Under the pieces are notes generated by a model. That model was not told the DNA's origin, did no database searches, and saw only the letters and a program-made list of their open reading frames with translations. Shown here in pieces: positions 10,757-22,423 of a stretch of 64,000 nucleotides of DNA; within the stretch, counting starts at the first letter, position 1; every line of letters starts with the position of its first letter. The stretch is from Cepaea nemoralis (lineage: Eukaryota; Mollusca; Gastropoda; Stylommatophora; Helicidae), in NCBI GenBank assembly GCA_014155875.1, contig JACEFZ010017670.1, forward strand, positions 257,501 to 321,500, read 5' to 3'. Position numbers and translations under genes: made by a program.

Positions 10757-12289
10757 TCAGTTGAAACATTATATAGAGAACAACAAGCAGCTGTCAGAAT
10801 ATACAGCGATACATCAATCTGGTTTGAGTCCAAAGCGTTTAGGACATGGTTGCATTCTCTCTCCATGCCATGTGTAATGTGAAACGTCAATAAAGACGAG
10901 ATCTGTGACAGTTTTGATCAACTCATAAATGGTGTATTATTTATTCACAAGGTACCAATGGTACACAAGTAATTTTGTAGATATGAAGTGTATTACTTCA
11001 TTACCAGAAAGATCCAGAATGTTAGAGATAGACGCCGACAGTGGAAGAAAATGTCGGATGGTTCGACAGAATGACAAGGAAGACGATCTCTTTTCCATTT
11101 CAATATCACAGAGGAAACATATTGTTGACAAACATGATCGCCTGAGGTGCCATCAGAGGCCCGTGAGCTTACTAATCGTAATACTTTAATTGCCCCAATT
11201 GTTCCACATTTATTTATTGTTGAATACTGCTAATGTACGTATTTTCCCTGTAACTCTTGTCTTCAGAACTGGGATCATTTGGCGCATGTGACATCAGAAT
11301 CCACCCGCAACAACTATTTTAAGGAGGCAATTCCACACTTACTTAATGGGCGACAACTCGCATCTTCTATAGACCGGCAAAGTTTAGTCTGGGGCTTTGA
11401 AAACACGTTTCTGAATTAACATTTTTGGCTAACGGAAGTTAACAACTCTAACCTATTTGTTGAAGTGTTCTGGTGTATACTTTCATTATCTTTTGTCGCT
11501 GAGGCATTCCCTGGCTCATAAGCCGTTGGCATCTTCTAGAAGAATGGTTCTCAACATGGGACGTATAACCATTCGGGGACATATATCTTACTCTTTGTTT
11601 GTCACAGTAAATTCATGCTTCGAGTAAGCCATAATAAATGTCATATTTCTAGCAGCAACAGTAATTGCCACGTATAGAGAGGGTGGCAGTAATGTGCCAT
11701 ACTTTAAGATCGCTGTATTTACCATTATATGCAGAACTCAGCACATGTCATATTTTAGGAGCAACAGACATTCTCGTTTCTACTTTATGACAGTTACGTG
11801 AGACATATCGACCGACTTACAATCTGCTATCTCTTGTCATTCTTCGGTTACACATCTCGAGGCATTCGGTTTTCATCATTGAAGGGCCCAGATTAGGCGG
11901 TTGATCGGATTAACATGTTGATGTTCCTTCTGTAATGTCTAGACTGGGCGATAACGATAACTACAGATCGAAACCAAGCGTGTCACCACTACAATAAGAA
12001 ACAAAACATAACAATGAAAAGCGATAGGCGATATAGAAAAGAACAGGAATGATATCACCAAATCATAAAACTGACACTTGGAATCCACGACCGGAGAAAC
12101 CAGGCTGAATGCGCCCTTTTATAGCTGTCGCCCCCTACCGTCGTTGTAGACCTAGCTCCTTTTTGAAAGCGATAGTTTGTCTTGGTTAATTAGTATGCTG
12201 TTTATGTGATTAGTCTATTCGTTAATGTTATATGCCTACCTCTCTAATCTCTGGATGCCTGACAGGTGAGAATTCAGAGTCGCCACATC
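10757..12289. other. No recognisable feature
   Basis: About 1.5 kb without tandem repeats or recognisable element ends. A frame at 10929-11189 has no motif. Confidence 0.45.
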
Positions 12290-12700
12290 AATTATACCAA
12301 TAAATTGTCAATTGACTCGCATGCAAGATCACTGGCTCCCTAGAAGAATTTATTTACGGTGAGCTGCGCAGTGGCGGCCAGAGGAAACGCTTTAAAAATA
12401 TCTTGAAGATCTCACTAAAAGCTTTTGAAATTTATCACGACACTTTGGAGACTGCTGCCAAAGATATAAATTCGTGGCGTACATCATTACGCAAGAGTGT
12501 ACTCACTTGTGAAGCAAACAGGACTGCAAGAGCTGTGAACAACTGGCTGGACAATAAAACCACAGCAGAAGATCCTCCTCATTGTCACAGAATATTTCGA
12601 GCCAAAATAGGCCTTACCAGCCATCTTAGAACTCACGGCTCCAAACTTCCAACCCCATTGGATTAAATAAATTTTCAACATCATTCTTGATGGACAAACA
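12290..12700 (+). mobile_element. LINE 3' fragment, C-terminal zinc-finger tail
   Basis: The plus strand encodes LTRMQDHWLPRR, then in the main frame (from 12403) SLKAFEIYHDT, WRTSLRKSV and a Cys/His tail read as CHRIFRAKIGLTSHLRTH, ending at a stop near 12664. This is the typical C-terminal region of many lophotrochozoan LINE polyproteins, where the reverse transcriptase is followed by a basic linker and a single C2H2-like finger (C..C...F.A.IGL.SH.R.H). The first Cys of the finger is missing here (PPHCHRIF instead of CP.C). It is a 5'-truncated, probably inactive copy. Confidence 0.75.
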
Positions 12701-13480
12701 CCACCACCAATGAATATTACTCTTCAGATCAGTCCATTCATAACGGTAATCGCAATATTTTATTGCCAACAAATATCATGGAAGTTCTTTCTCTATGTCA
12801 ATCAGTTCTGTCACACTATATTTGTGCCTCGGAATTCAAACACCCGTCCGCTAGATAGAAATCTATGGATGGGTCTGTTCCGTCTGCTTAGATTTTGCAC
12901 TACGCCTTCAGTGTCGCATGCGAAGCATTTCGTCCTATAAGCTTATCTTACAATAAGTCCGTAGCCTGGTATCATTGCTTCTTGTCCGAGTATAAGCTAC
13001 GAGTCTAATCTGTATTGTCAACACCTGGATTCGTATTAAATATGGGGAGGATTTTTTTACATAGTTCAATATGATGTCATAATTGTCTCTAGAATTTGCA
13101 TATAAATTCCTTCGTTTGAGCCTCGATTCTAATTATATTAGGACATCTTGTGTCACAGTTTGACCTCGATGGGTAACTTTATTCCCACGTTCACTGTTAT
13201 TTCTAATATTGTGAACTGCGATACGTGAATGGTCCTCTCTAATTCTATTGCTTTTATCTTCTGGGCAGTAACTTTAATGTTTGTATTCTTGTTGTCTTAT
13301 GTATTTCCCTTAACTGGTTACTCTATATCCCCTAAACGCTCTATTCATATGCTAATTGGATTGTATCCTTAGTATGTTGCGAGTTAAATTTGACTTTTAC
13401 TTTACAATTTTCATCCTTTAGTTTCCTTTATCATCATGTCATCTTTAAAATAAAATAAAGAAGCCCTGTTCACGACATGC
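12701..13480. other. No recognisable feature
   Basis: AT-rich sequence. A 76-codon frame near 12710-12940 has no motif. Confidence 0.45.
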
Positions 13481-13481
13481 G

Positions 13482-13542
13482 GGGTGTGTGTGTGCGTGCG
13501 CGCGCACGTGCGTGTGTGTGAGTGTGTGTGTGTGTGTGTGTG
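13482..13542 (+). repeat. (TG)n microsatellite
   Basis: Mixed GTGTGCGTGCGCGCGCACG start, then a (TG) run. It abuts the 3' end of a minus-strand SINE. Confidence 0.9.
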
Positions 13543-13640
13543 TGGTATATGGTGCTAGCTCCAAATTATAAACCCAAAAAGCACTCGACATGTGACGTGG
13601 TCATTATGACTCTGACCGCTTGAACATCCCAGGAAATGAC
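13543..13640 (-). mobile_element. SINE family A, 3' fragment
   Basis: Read on the minus strand it has aagcggtcagagtcata, atgaccacgtcac and gagctagcaccatatac, which match the 3' half of the copies at 27822 (minus) and 26371. Confidence 0.7.
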
Positions 13641-13648
13641 CTGCTCAT

Positions 13649-14355
13649 CATTTGAGACTGGCGCCACCTAGGAGCACATTTGAGACTGGCGCCACCTAGG
13701 AGCACATTTGAGACTGGCGCCACCTAGGAGCACATTTGAGACTGGCGCCACCTAGGAGCACATTTGAGACTGGCGCCACCTAGGAGCACATTTGAGACTG
13801 GCGCCACCTAGGAGCACATTTGAGACTGGCTCCACCTAGGAGCACATTTGAGACTGGCGCCACCTAGGAGCACATTTGAGACTGGCGCCACCTAGGAGCA
13901 CATTTGAGACTGGCGCCACCTAGGAGCACATTTGAGACTGGCTCCACCTAGGAGCACATTGAGACTGGCTCCACCTAGGAGCACATTTGAGACTGGCGCC
14001 ACCTAGGAGCACATTTGAGACTGGCGCCACCTAGGAGCACATTTGAGACTGGCGCCACCTAGGAGCACATTTGAGACTGGCGCCACCTAGGAGCACATTT
14101 GAGACTGGCTCCACCTAGGAGCACATTTGAGACTGGCGCCACCTAGGAGCACATTTGAGACTGGCGCCACCTAGGAGCACATTTGAGACTGGCGCCACCT
14201 TAGAGCACATTTGAGACTGGCTCCACCTAGCAGCACATTTGAGACTGGCGCCACCTAGGAGCACATTTGAGACTGGCGCCACCTAGGAGCACATTTGAGA
14301 CTGGCGCCACCTAGGAGCACATTTGAGACTGGCGCCACCTAGGAGCACATTTGAG
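13649..14355. repeat. 28-bp minisatellite, 25 units, CTCF-like core in each
   Basis: Twenty-five units start at 13649. One (13957) is 27 bp, and an 8-bp partial unit closes the array. Key parts are catttgagactgg and cgccacctaggagca. Five units (starting 13817, 13929, 13957, 14096, 14208) have gctcc in place of gcgcc. On the minus strand each normal unit contains AGGTGGCGCC preceded by CTCCT. This fits the core of the CTCF consensus (AG, G/A, G/T, GGC, A/G, C) at 13 of 15 positions by my alignment. The unit is nearly identical throughout, so the array is young or homogenised. Confidence 0.95.
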
Positions 14356-15949
14356 TGAACACAAACATCCATCTCAAAGGAGACCCGAGCACGTGGCCAC
14401 CGCCTGGCAGATAAGTGTGATAGCACTGCGTCACCACGCCTCCCTTTGCCGTATCATATTATGCATTTCAAGTTCTGTGAGTCTGGAAAAACAACCCTCT
14501 ATCGCTAGCACTTTCGTTTGATTGGTATTGGTTCTGAATTTCTCCTGTAATGTACTCAGTAGGGGAAACTATTGATAGCTACTACAGACTAAAATATCTG
14601 GAAACAACCTTTGACCGCAGCCCGTCACACAAATATCAAGTAGACAACACTACACGGTGAGGGAAACGTGAACTGGTGACCGTGAGATGTATGGTCGCCG
14701 TCTACATGGCATATAAACTACTATTGCTTTCATTTCGTCATCGAGGTCTGTCGTTCAGTGAAGACAAACTCGGTATACTCAAAATTGTAATCGAAAAGGG
14801 TAGTTAACTGCTGCCGAGCTGATACTGGAATCAGAATAAATACACAATTTCACGAGGCATCTCGACGAAAGTAAAGACGCACATGTACAAGCCAACGTTT
14901 CCACAAAAGTCTTTATAATGGAATACGGCTTATTTGTGCTCAGGGTATCGACAGTGTACTGCGAACGATTGGGGCGTACCAAAATGAAGGTTGTGAATAG
15001 TGCTAGTCTGTACTTGAGATGCTCTTATCAAGACAATGCGGTACATGCATGGCTTCCTCTGGGTCAAGTCTGGATGGCCGGTGTCAGAGCAAATATGTTT
15101 CATAATCACACGTGACATCAGACGTTCCCTGCATAGAAACATTGCTACAACAATAGAGCATAAAACTCGGGAGAGGATGTAACAGAAGCCAATCAAGCAA
15201 GTGGTTCGGGTCAATGATGTACCAATGAGTGAGAATGAATTCATGCGTCAGTACACGGGAAAACATATACAATTCAAATAACAACATGGCATAAAATATT
15301 GGGAGTGGCGAATGACATAACACCATTTGAAATAAGGCAGCGGAGAAAGTATATCACTGGAAAGAGAGTATATCACTGGAGAGAATGAAGAATGTAGAAG
15401 TACCTACAAACAGAACAGTGCCAGGTAAGGTAAGGTGGGGTTTAACAGCTAGACGGAGTAACACAAGCATCATAGAGCAGAACATTCAACATGAGAATGG
15501 AAGTGGAGATTGTCACTACAGCCTACAGTTGGCTTTCTGAGACTCTCTTAAATAAGACAGTTATCATAACTGGTTAGTCCGTTTATACTTCTTAGTTTTC
15601 CTGCGAGCAGTATGAAGATTCCTTGCCGGCTTGCTACGTTAGTCGCGGGTTTAGGACAAAATTCTGACCATAGGGAGTCCATCCCCCATGGAGAGCCATA
15701 GCCCCGTTAGCCCATAACCTCGCGGTCACGGTTTTCCGGTCCACACCACGTTTAGGTGGGGATGACTTGTGAAGTCTGCAGGTCATCGGTAGGCTATTAA
15801 TTTTCATTTTTCACCCCTCATGGGAGAGGATAGCCGATCCTAACCCTGCTGGCTGCACACCTTGTAGACCGACCAACACAACCTTGCAGACACATTAAAC
15901 AATGTCAGTGAGACAGGTGAACTTATTGTGAAGGGTGATCTCTCATAAA
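14356..15949. other. No firm feature
   Basis: Unique-looking sequence. A 104-codon minus-strand frame at 14930-15244 shows no motif. At 15354-15395 a 19-21-bp unit agtatatcactgga is doubled. From about 15600 to 15900 GC rises, with palindromic pieces (catcccccatggagag) that could be an unrecognised repeat. Confidence 0.4.
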
Positions 15950-16375
15950 TATCGACTAAGACAGGCAGAATCAGAACCTAAAATTTAGTTTATATAACTA
16001 CTAAGCCAAACAGAATCAGAACCTAATGTTTAGTTTATGTAACTACTAACACAGAAAAAAAAATCAGAACCTAATGTTTAGTTTATATAACTCTGATACG
16101 ATAGCGAGGAAGAGAACCTAATATGTAGCGCATGTAACTACTAAGACAGGCAGAATAAGAACCGAATGTTTAGTTTTTATACTACTAAGACAGACAGAAT
16201 CAGAACCTAATGTTTAGTTTATATTACTACTAAGACAGATAGAGTCAGAACCTAATATTTAGTTTATATAACTCTGATACGATAGAGTGGAACAAAACCT
16301 AATGTTTAGTTTACATAACTATAAGACAGACATAATCAGAACCTAATGTTTGATTTATATAACTCTGATACGATA
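15950..16375 (+). repeat. AT-rich satellite, 45-50-bp unit, left part
   Basis: Diverged units built on cagaatcagaacctaatg, tttagtttatataact and actaagacag. Some carry an alternative end, tgatacgatagag. The array continues after the LINE insertion at 16949. Confidence 0.85.
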
Positions 16376-16948
16376 GAAATTGCTCTTCAAAGACTAAAAC
16401 AACTGAATAAATTATGGAATGGGACAGGCAGAACTACAAAAATTAGATTTTTAAGAGCATGCATCTTTCCCATTGCAACATACGCCTGTGAGACCTGGAC
16501 ACTTACTAAACAAGCTTAACAGCGCATAAATGCCTTTGAATATAAATGTTATAGACGAGTTCTAAGAATATCTTCGGTTAAAAAAAAAGAACATCAACGC
16601 ATCAATACTTCAAGAGCTGGATATTGAAGAACTTTGGCTATTAAAAACGATAAAACAAAGAAAATTGAAATATTTTGGTCACTTGAAACGTCGCGAAAGT
16701 TTGGAGTGAACAATAATTGAGGGGTATATGCCTGGGAAGAGAGGAAGAGGAAGGCCAAAGAGAAGATGGGTGCAGGATGTGGCAGAGGATCTCCAGATGG
16801 GTGTATCGGATGTGGGACATCTTGCTTAGGATCGAGAGGTTTTCCGGAAGGTTGATATGGGAGCGAGGTTCTGCAAAGGACATGCTACTGGATGAATGAA
16901 TGAATGAATGAATGAATGAATGAATGAATGAATGAATGAATTAATGAA
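16376..16948 (+). mobile_element. LINE 3' fragment with (TGAA)n tail, inserted in satellite
   Basis: In shifting plus-strand frames I read FLRACIFPIATYACETWTLT, then LKTIKQRKLKYFGHLKR, then GKRGRGRPKRRW. That series (YG.ETWTLT, then RLR..GH..R, then GRGRP...W) is the C-terminal end of a widespread class of LINE polyproteins. It ends in a tgaa/gaat tetramer tail (16893-16945), as in LINEs with simple-repeat tails. The direct repeat tgatacgata flanks it (16366-16375 and 16949-16958), so it entered the satellite by target-primed insertion. Stops and shifts show it is inactive. Confidence 0.8.
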
Positions 16949-17205
16949 TGATACGATAAGGAGGACCAAACCTTATTGTGTATTTTATATAACTACTATT
17001 AAGACAGATAGAATCAGAACCTAATGTTTAGTTTATATAACTATTAAAGCTGACATAAATAGTTCCTAATGATTAGTTTATGTAACTACTAAAACAGACA
17101 GAACCAGAAACTAATGTTTCGCTTATATATCTCTACTATGATACGATAGAGAGGATCAGATCCTAATGTTTAGTTTATATATCTATACTAGGATAGACAT
17201 ATTTC
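16949..17205 (+). repeat. AT-rich satellite, right part
   Basis: Continuation of the 15950 array: cagaacctaatgtttag and tatataactactat units, with the tgatacgatag variant. Confidence 0.85.
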
Positions 17206-17296
17206 GTCTAGCATTTGTAGTCTGAACGAATTCACAGGGATGAAAACCAGCAGACTCTTATAGAATGTTATGGTTAGGCTGTTGAATATCTCCGTA

Positions 17297-17297
17297 C

Positions 17298-17335
<38 letters not shown>

Positions 17336-17490
17336 ATAGATAGTAAGTTAGTTAGTTAGTTAGCTAGTTAGTTAGATAGTTAGTTAGATAGTTAGTTAGT
17401 TAGTTAGTTAGATAGATAGTTAGTTAGTTAGTTATTTAGTTAGTTAGTTAGTTAGTTAGATAGTAGGTTAGTTAGTTAGTTAGTTAGTTC

Positions 17491-17522
<32 letters not shown>

Positions 17523-17612
17523 ATTAGTTAGTTAGTTAGTTCGTTAGTTAGTTAGTTAGTTAGATAGTTAGTTAGTTAGTTAGATAGTTAGTTAGTTAGA
17601 TAGTTAGTTAGC

Positions 17613-17663
<51 letters not shown>

Positions 17664-17779
17664 ATATTTAGTTAGTTAGTTAGTTAGTTAGATAGACAGT
17701 TAGTTAGTTAGTTAATTAGTTAGTTAGATAGTTAGTTAGTTAGTTAGTTAATTAGTTAGTTAGTTAGTTAGTTAGTTAG

Positions 17780-17811
<32 letters not shown>

Positions 17812-17821
17812 ATAGTTAGTC

Positions 17822-17863
<42 letters not shown>

Positions 17864-17895
17864 ATAGTTAGTTAGTTAGTTAGTTAATTAGTTAG

Positions 17896-17930
<35 letters not shown>

Positions 17931-18024
17931 ATTAGTTAGTTAGTTAGTTCGTTAATTAGTTAGTTAGTTAGTTAGATAGTTAGTTAGTTAGTTAGATAGT
18001 TAGTTAGTTAGATAGTTAGTTAGC

Positions 18025-18063
<39 letters not shown>

Positions 18064-18093
18064 ATATTTAGTTAGTTAGTTAGTTAGATAGAC

Positions 18094-18173
<80 letters not shown>

Positions 18174-18175
18174 GG
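17297..18175 (+). repeat. (TTAG)n microsatellite, about 880 bp
   Basis: About 220 TTAG tetramers with scattered ATAG, CTAG, TTCG and AATT changes. The changes are themselves repeated in blocks, so parts of the tract were duplicated as units (compare near 17600-17700 and 18010-18090). It is not the TTAGGG telomere repeat. Confidence 0.95.
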
Positions 18176-18184
18176 ATTGACTGG

Positions 18185-18345
18185 TTTGCCTTTTCGGCTC
18201 ACGAGTGCATTTTTCAGGAGACTCCTGGGAGTCGCCGCTGGAGGTACGGAGTTCGTGCTTTGTGCGGCGTTTTCGGCGGGTCGTCCTGTGGAAAGAGACC
18301 GAGTCATATGGGATAAAACCCGGGTCAATGAAGTCTTTCTGGTGA
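18185..18345 (+). repeat. Dispersed element, family D, copy 1
   Basis: Shares ggctcacgagtgcat, gagactcctggg, cgtgctttgtgcg, gaaagagaccgag and gggataaaaccc with 21835-21995. Both copies have related ends, so this is a dispersed repeat. It is perhaps the head of a SINE or MITE, but I see no clear tRNA boxes. Confidence 0.7.
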
Positions 18346-18351
18346 CTGCCA

Positions 18352-18570
18352 TTTCCATCGACGATGAACTGTATTTTTCATGGAGGACTTTTGTGTTGGC
18401 ATTCTGGCGGCGGCATTATGCGCAGTGTACCTATGCGGGCTGTTGGCTTTCCGATACTCCTATCTGTTCCATTGTTCACTTTTGGCAGTGAGGAGCATTT
18501 TGTGTGATATTCACTGGCACAGGAATGGAGCAATATGGGGACAACCCGTTGCCGCGAAGTTGGAACCACG
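18352..18570 (+). repeat. Inverted duplication, left arm
   Basis: Pairs with 18683-18905 in reverse complement over about 215 bp with moderate divergence. Matching landmarks are catcgacgatgaactgta, gttggcat, gggctgttgg, ggcagtgaggagca and cactggcacaggaa. It ends in gactaactaactaac, a tetramer tail that turns into tagttag at the centre. Confidence 0.85.
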
Positions 18571-18584
18571 ACTAACTAACTAAC

Positions 18585-18637
<53 letters not shown>

Positions 18638-18682
18638 GGTTGGTTGGTTGGTTGGTTGGTTGGTTGGTTGGTTGGTTGGTTG
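18571..18682 (+). repeat. (GTTA)n then (GGTT)n spacer of the palindrome
   Basis: Switches from actaacta to gttagtta near 18586-18592, then to ttgg tetramers from about 18635. It forms the centre of the inverted duplication. Confidence 0.9.
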
Positions 18683-18905
18683 GTCGCGGTTACAACATTA
18701 CGGCAAAGAGTCGCCCCATTATGCTCCGTTCCTGTGCCAGTGAATACCACAAAAATTGCTCCTCACTGCCCCATGTGAAAAGTGGAACAGACAGGCGTCT
18801 TCACAAACCAACAGCCCACACGCGTATTCTATGCATAATGCCACTGCTAGGATGCCAACAAAAAAGTCCGCCACGAAAAATACAGTTCATCGTCGATGTA
18901 AGAGA
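18683..18905 (-). repeat. Inverted duplication, right arm
   Basis: Reverse complement of the left arm. The apparent 192-codon frame that runs from the ttgg tetramers through this arm is not taken as a gene, because its start is the microsatellite. Confidence 0.85.
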
Positions 18906-21834
18906 CTGTCTCTCGAAAACCAGCAGCCACACATTACTACATAAGTCAACCCAGTTAGTTCAGCGACCGGTCGGCGCCATTTTTCTGAACATGCAATTCA
19001 CGCTACAAACAACCGCGGACATATATAAAAGCAGCCCACACAACATTCACAACTTACAGTGTCGCTCCACTCAACTCAGTAGCAGAGCGACTGAACCATA
19101 CATCTCCATACATGATAGCTTAAGTACTTCACAACTTCACAGTAAACCTTCGTTTTCTTTGCAAGTTAACAACGATAGTTTATTCCCCTATACAGCTGCA
19201 TCTCATAAAGTAGTGTAATGTGAACACAGCCTTTTCCCTTGATAGATAAACGTGTCAGCTGAGCCAATAAGTAATGACTGATAAGCTGCGCTTTTGTTTG
19301 CTTCCGCACTAAATACGTGATCTAAATGCTTTTCATGTCTGCCAAATTGTATCTTCATCAGCGTCGGGATTATGTTTCCTTTCAGGAATAATTTAATGTT
19401 ATGTGTAACTGAAACCGTGGTTATTTCAGGATTTTCTGTGTAACACAGATTCTATCATCCCAGTGATAATACCACTATAAAGTGATTATTTAGGAATTAA
19501 AACTAATTTCACCGGCGTTTGTTGTTTGTAAATGACAATTAATCTACTTAATACCTAATTGTAAAATACTGCAGCACGCCCCTGGCATCATAGCCTAAGA
19601 AAAAGGATCTTGATCACTCTGCAGTTACCCTCAAGAATACTTGAAATCAGTAGTTCGATTTTGGGCCGCGATCTTCGTGTCGCGAGATTGCCATGAGTTA
19701 AACAGATAAATATTCCCGACGTTTGCTTGGCGTGTATTTTCAGCACCATTATTTTACTAACTGGAAAAACACCTCGGATGTCAAAATCTCAGGACAATAT
19801 TTGTAGCTGCACGTGTACATCTATAACGGATTTGGAACGGTCGGTGTTGATGGTGACAGGTCCTGGCATCGCCTTGATTAGTTTGTCTACATTTGAATGT
19901 AAATGGAAGCAGTGGGGTCAGCCCAGCTACACATTTGGTGTTGAGTGAGAAGGAAGGGATACACCGAGTTGGCAGTTCATTACCAGTTAGAATCACATAT
20001 ATTGTCACCACGGAACAGAAGATTGACAAGTTTGTCAACATTTGAATGCAGATGGAAGCCGTGAGATCACAATGGCAGATGTAAAACGGAAGTACTTAGT
20101 AGGGAGAAAACAGTACATAGGTCAATTCTTGGTTTCCGGAACATGAAGAGTTTGACGGGGTTATTTGCAACTGTTTGTTGGAAGTCGTCATAAAATTCGC
20201 TGGCTTGTTTTGAGAATCTTAACAATTACTGACAACTTTGACAGGATTTAAGCCCGGAAAAATAGATCCTTGCAAATGGTTGATATGTCCAAATAACACC
20301 TGTGTGGGGGAGAAGAGGATAAAGTCACGTGGACAACTTTGGTAGTTTGCCATATAAACTCTAGTTGGGACCAGCTAGGGAGGACTTGAAATTATGCTTT
20401 AGTCAGAGTGCCAGGGCACGGCAGCGCCTAGTGGAAATAATATCTACCGTGTGTTAATTAGTGACTTAATTTTACACGTGCCTATAATGGCAGATGTAGA
20501 TATGGTTGATAGGACTGCAGTGGTGCCATTTAAGGTATAACCTATTATAATATATTCGTTATAATTACTTTAGGCAGTAGCCTTGTTAAACTATAGTGTG
20601 ATGATTAGCACTGTTAGTGGAAACTAGCTAGAGTAGGGAAGTGATACTTGACTCTGTTAGCTAGAATAGATTAGTGAAGTGTTGATAAGCTTTACTAGTT
20701 GAGAATTGAGTAATGAGGGATAATTGGGATTTCCCGTAGGTGTCCCTTGTGGGAGGGGTTCCACATTCTGTTTGCTGATTTTTTCTTTGTCATAACCTGA
20801 TTCGACTCTAGGTGGGTAGCTAATCTGCTCTATGACTAAGTCTAGTTAGCTAACGATCATTAGGCAAGGTGATAGGCTTACACTCAGCCGAAAGAATCAT
20901 GAACTAGTACTATCACCAGGTGTGTTGTTTCTATCCTAGGTTCCCTACCAGATCCAAGGAAGCTCAATAAAGTTTTGGGAAGGAAGAAAATCCCAGTCGG
21001 AAGAACACCAGTTCGGCAATCAATAAAGATTGCTTACAGACGTGATTAAAAGCTAGAGGGAGGTTGATTCACCCAACATAGTGAAGATTACAGTTGCACC
21101 ATACAGCATTAAACAGTGGTAACGAACCGAGAACCGGTTAAGAGTAACTAGTGTTAGTACAGTAACAATTAACATTAGTAATTAGCACTTGCGGACTGAA
21201 TGGTTCGATGTGCAACGAGGATGATCTGTCGACTAACACTTAACTTTACTAACTGTGTAAACACTAGAAAAGAACTTGTGCAGTTGGTTAGAGAACATTA
21301 GGAACGGACATTGTGTAGAGTGAATCAGGTCCATAAGTAACTGTTCATACCACCGGTGTCTATTTCTCATGTTCATGAAATGGGATTACCAGAGGTCTAC
21401 AGAAGCAAAGCAGTATCCGGCAGGATGGTTCCGGCAACGGGTGAGACGTACTTGTTCTGACGTAACGTGCTGTGGTCTATCTTTGCTGTGATCAGCGGAC
21501 TGATCTGATGTCTGAGAGTCAGATTCTCTACACTTTATAGAACACGTCACACATTTTCTTCGCATACACGTCTCATACACGTTACACTTTTATTTTAATA
21601 AATTAATCTTTATTAATTTCTAGAAGTAAGAGTTGTTGAGTATGTTGCGTTGGGGAAGTATGAGAAGGGGGCATAGTACGACAGTGTGAGAGTGATAGGA
21701 AAAGGTGTCCATAGGCTGATGGAGTGTGTTGGACGGAAGCTGGGGGATTCTCCAGAATATTGAGGAAAAAAAAAAAAATAATATTATAATGTGGGTGTCG
21801 GATCTCCTCACTCCAGGGACGACACTTTAAAGGA
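18906..21834. other. No firm feature; one small direct duplication
   Basis: A block tttgtctacatttgaatg, then aaatggaagc at about 19882-19910 recurs at about 20031-20057. From about 20450 to 21120 the sequence has a polyadenylation-like aataaag and could be a solo LTR, but I could not find matching ends. No frame here has a motif. Confidence 0.4.
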
Positions 21835-21995
21835 GGACACGACACTTCGGTTCACGAGTGCATGTTTTCGGAGACTCCTGGGGTGGTCGCTGGAGCTACT
21901 GAGTCCGTGCTTTGTGCGACGCATTCGGCAGCCCACGCTGCGGAAAGAGACTGAGCCATGTGGGATAAAACCCGAAGCAATGAAATCGACTAAGG
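21835..21995 (+). repeat. Dispersed element, family D, copy 2
   Basis: Matches 18185-18345 along its length (cacgagtgcat, gagactcctggg, cgtgctttgtgcg, gggataaaaccc). It ends with cgactaaggcgactttta. Confidence 0.7.
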
Positions 21996-22423
21996 CGACT
22001 TTTAAGCGACTTTAAACAGTTACCCTGCCTCAGGCATTGCTATGCTGCAGGTGGCTTTAAGGTCGCGTATCCATCCTCCTAGAGTTAGGCCACTGCCTTG
22101 CCTTCACTGAACCATGGCTTCCACTTCTGTCTAAACCACTAGCACGTGTCATGTGGCCACATTTCTTCCGTTTCTGACACATGGAGTTATTTTAAGACAG
22201 TTTTCTTCATACCCAGAAAGCCTAGCATATCTGCATGTATGCTGCTTGATCCACCGCATTCTACAAATAGGTCTTTCATATCTAAGTTCAAAAGCCCTAA
22301 TTTATCATATACTACTGTTTCATACACACTTGAGCCTGTTAATACTGTAGTGTGTGATGTTTGCTGGGTTGTGATCAACTTAGTGTCAAGCAGCTAATGG
22401 GTAAATGATCAAAACCATGCCAC
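21996..22423. other. No recognisable feature
   Basis: Flank of the U2-like sequence. I saw no snRNA promoter element that I could name. Short overlapping frames have no motif. Confidence 0.4.

Noticed and set aside
13649..14355. CRISPR-like array
   Set aside because: Units are direct tandem copies with no unique spacers, in a eukaryotic context.
17297..18175. Interstitial telomere
   Set aside because: The unit is TTAG, not TTAGGG.
18640..19218. 192-codon frame starting in the TTGG tetramers
   Set aside because: The start is a microsatellite and most of the frame is the right arm of an inverted duplication.
20450..21125. Solo LTR
   Set aside because: It has an AATAAAG and a TG-type start, but I could not find matching ends or a target duplication.
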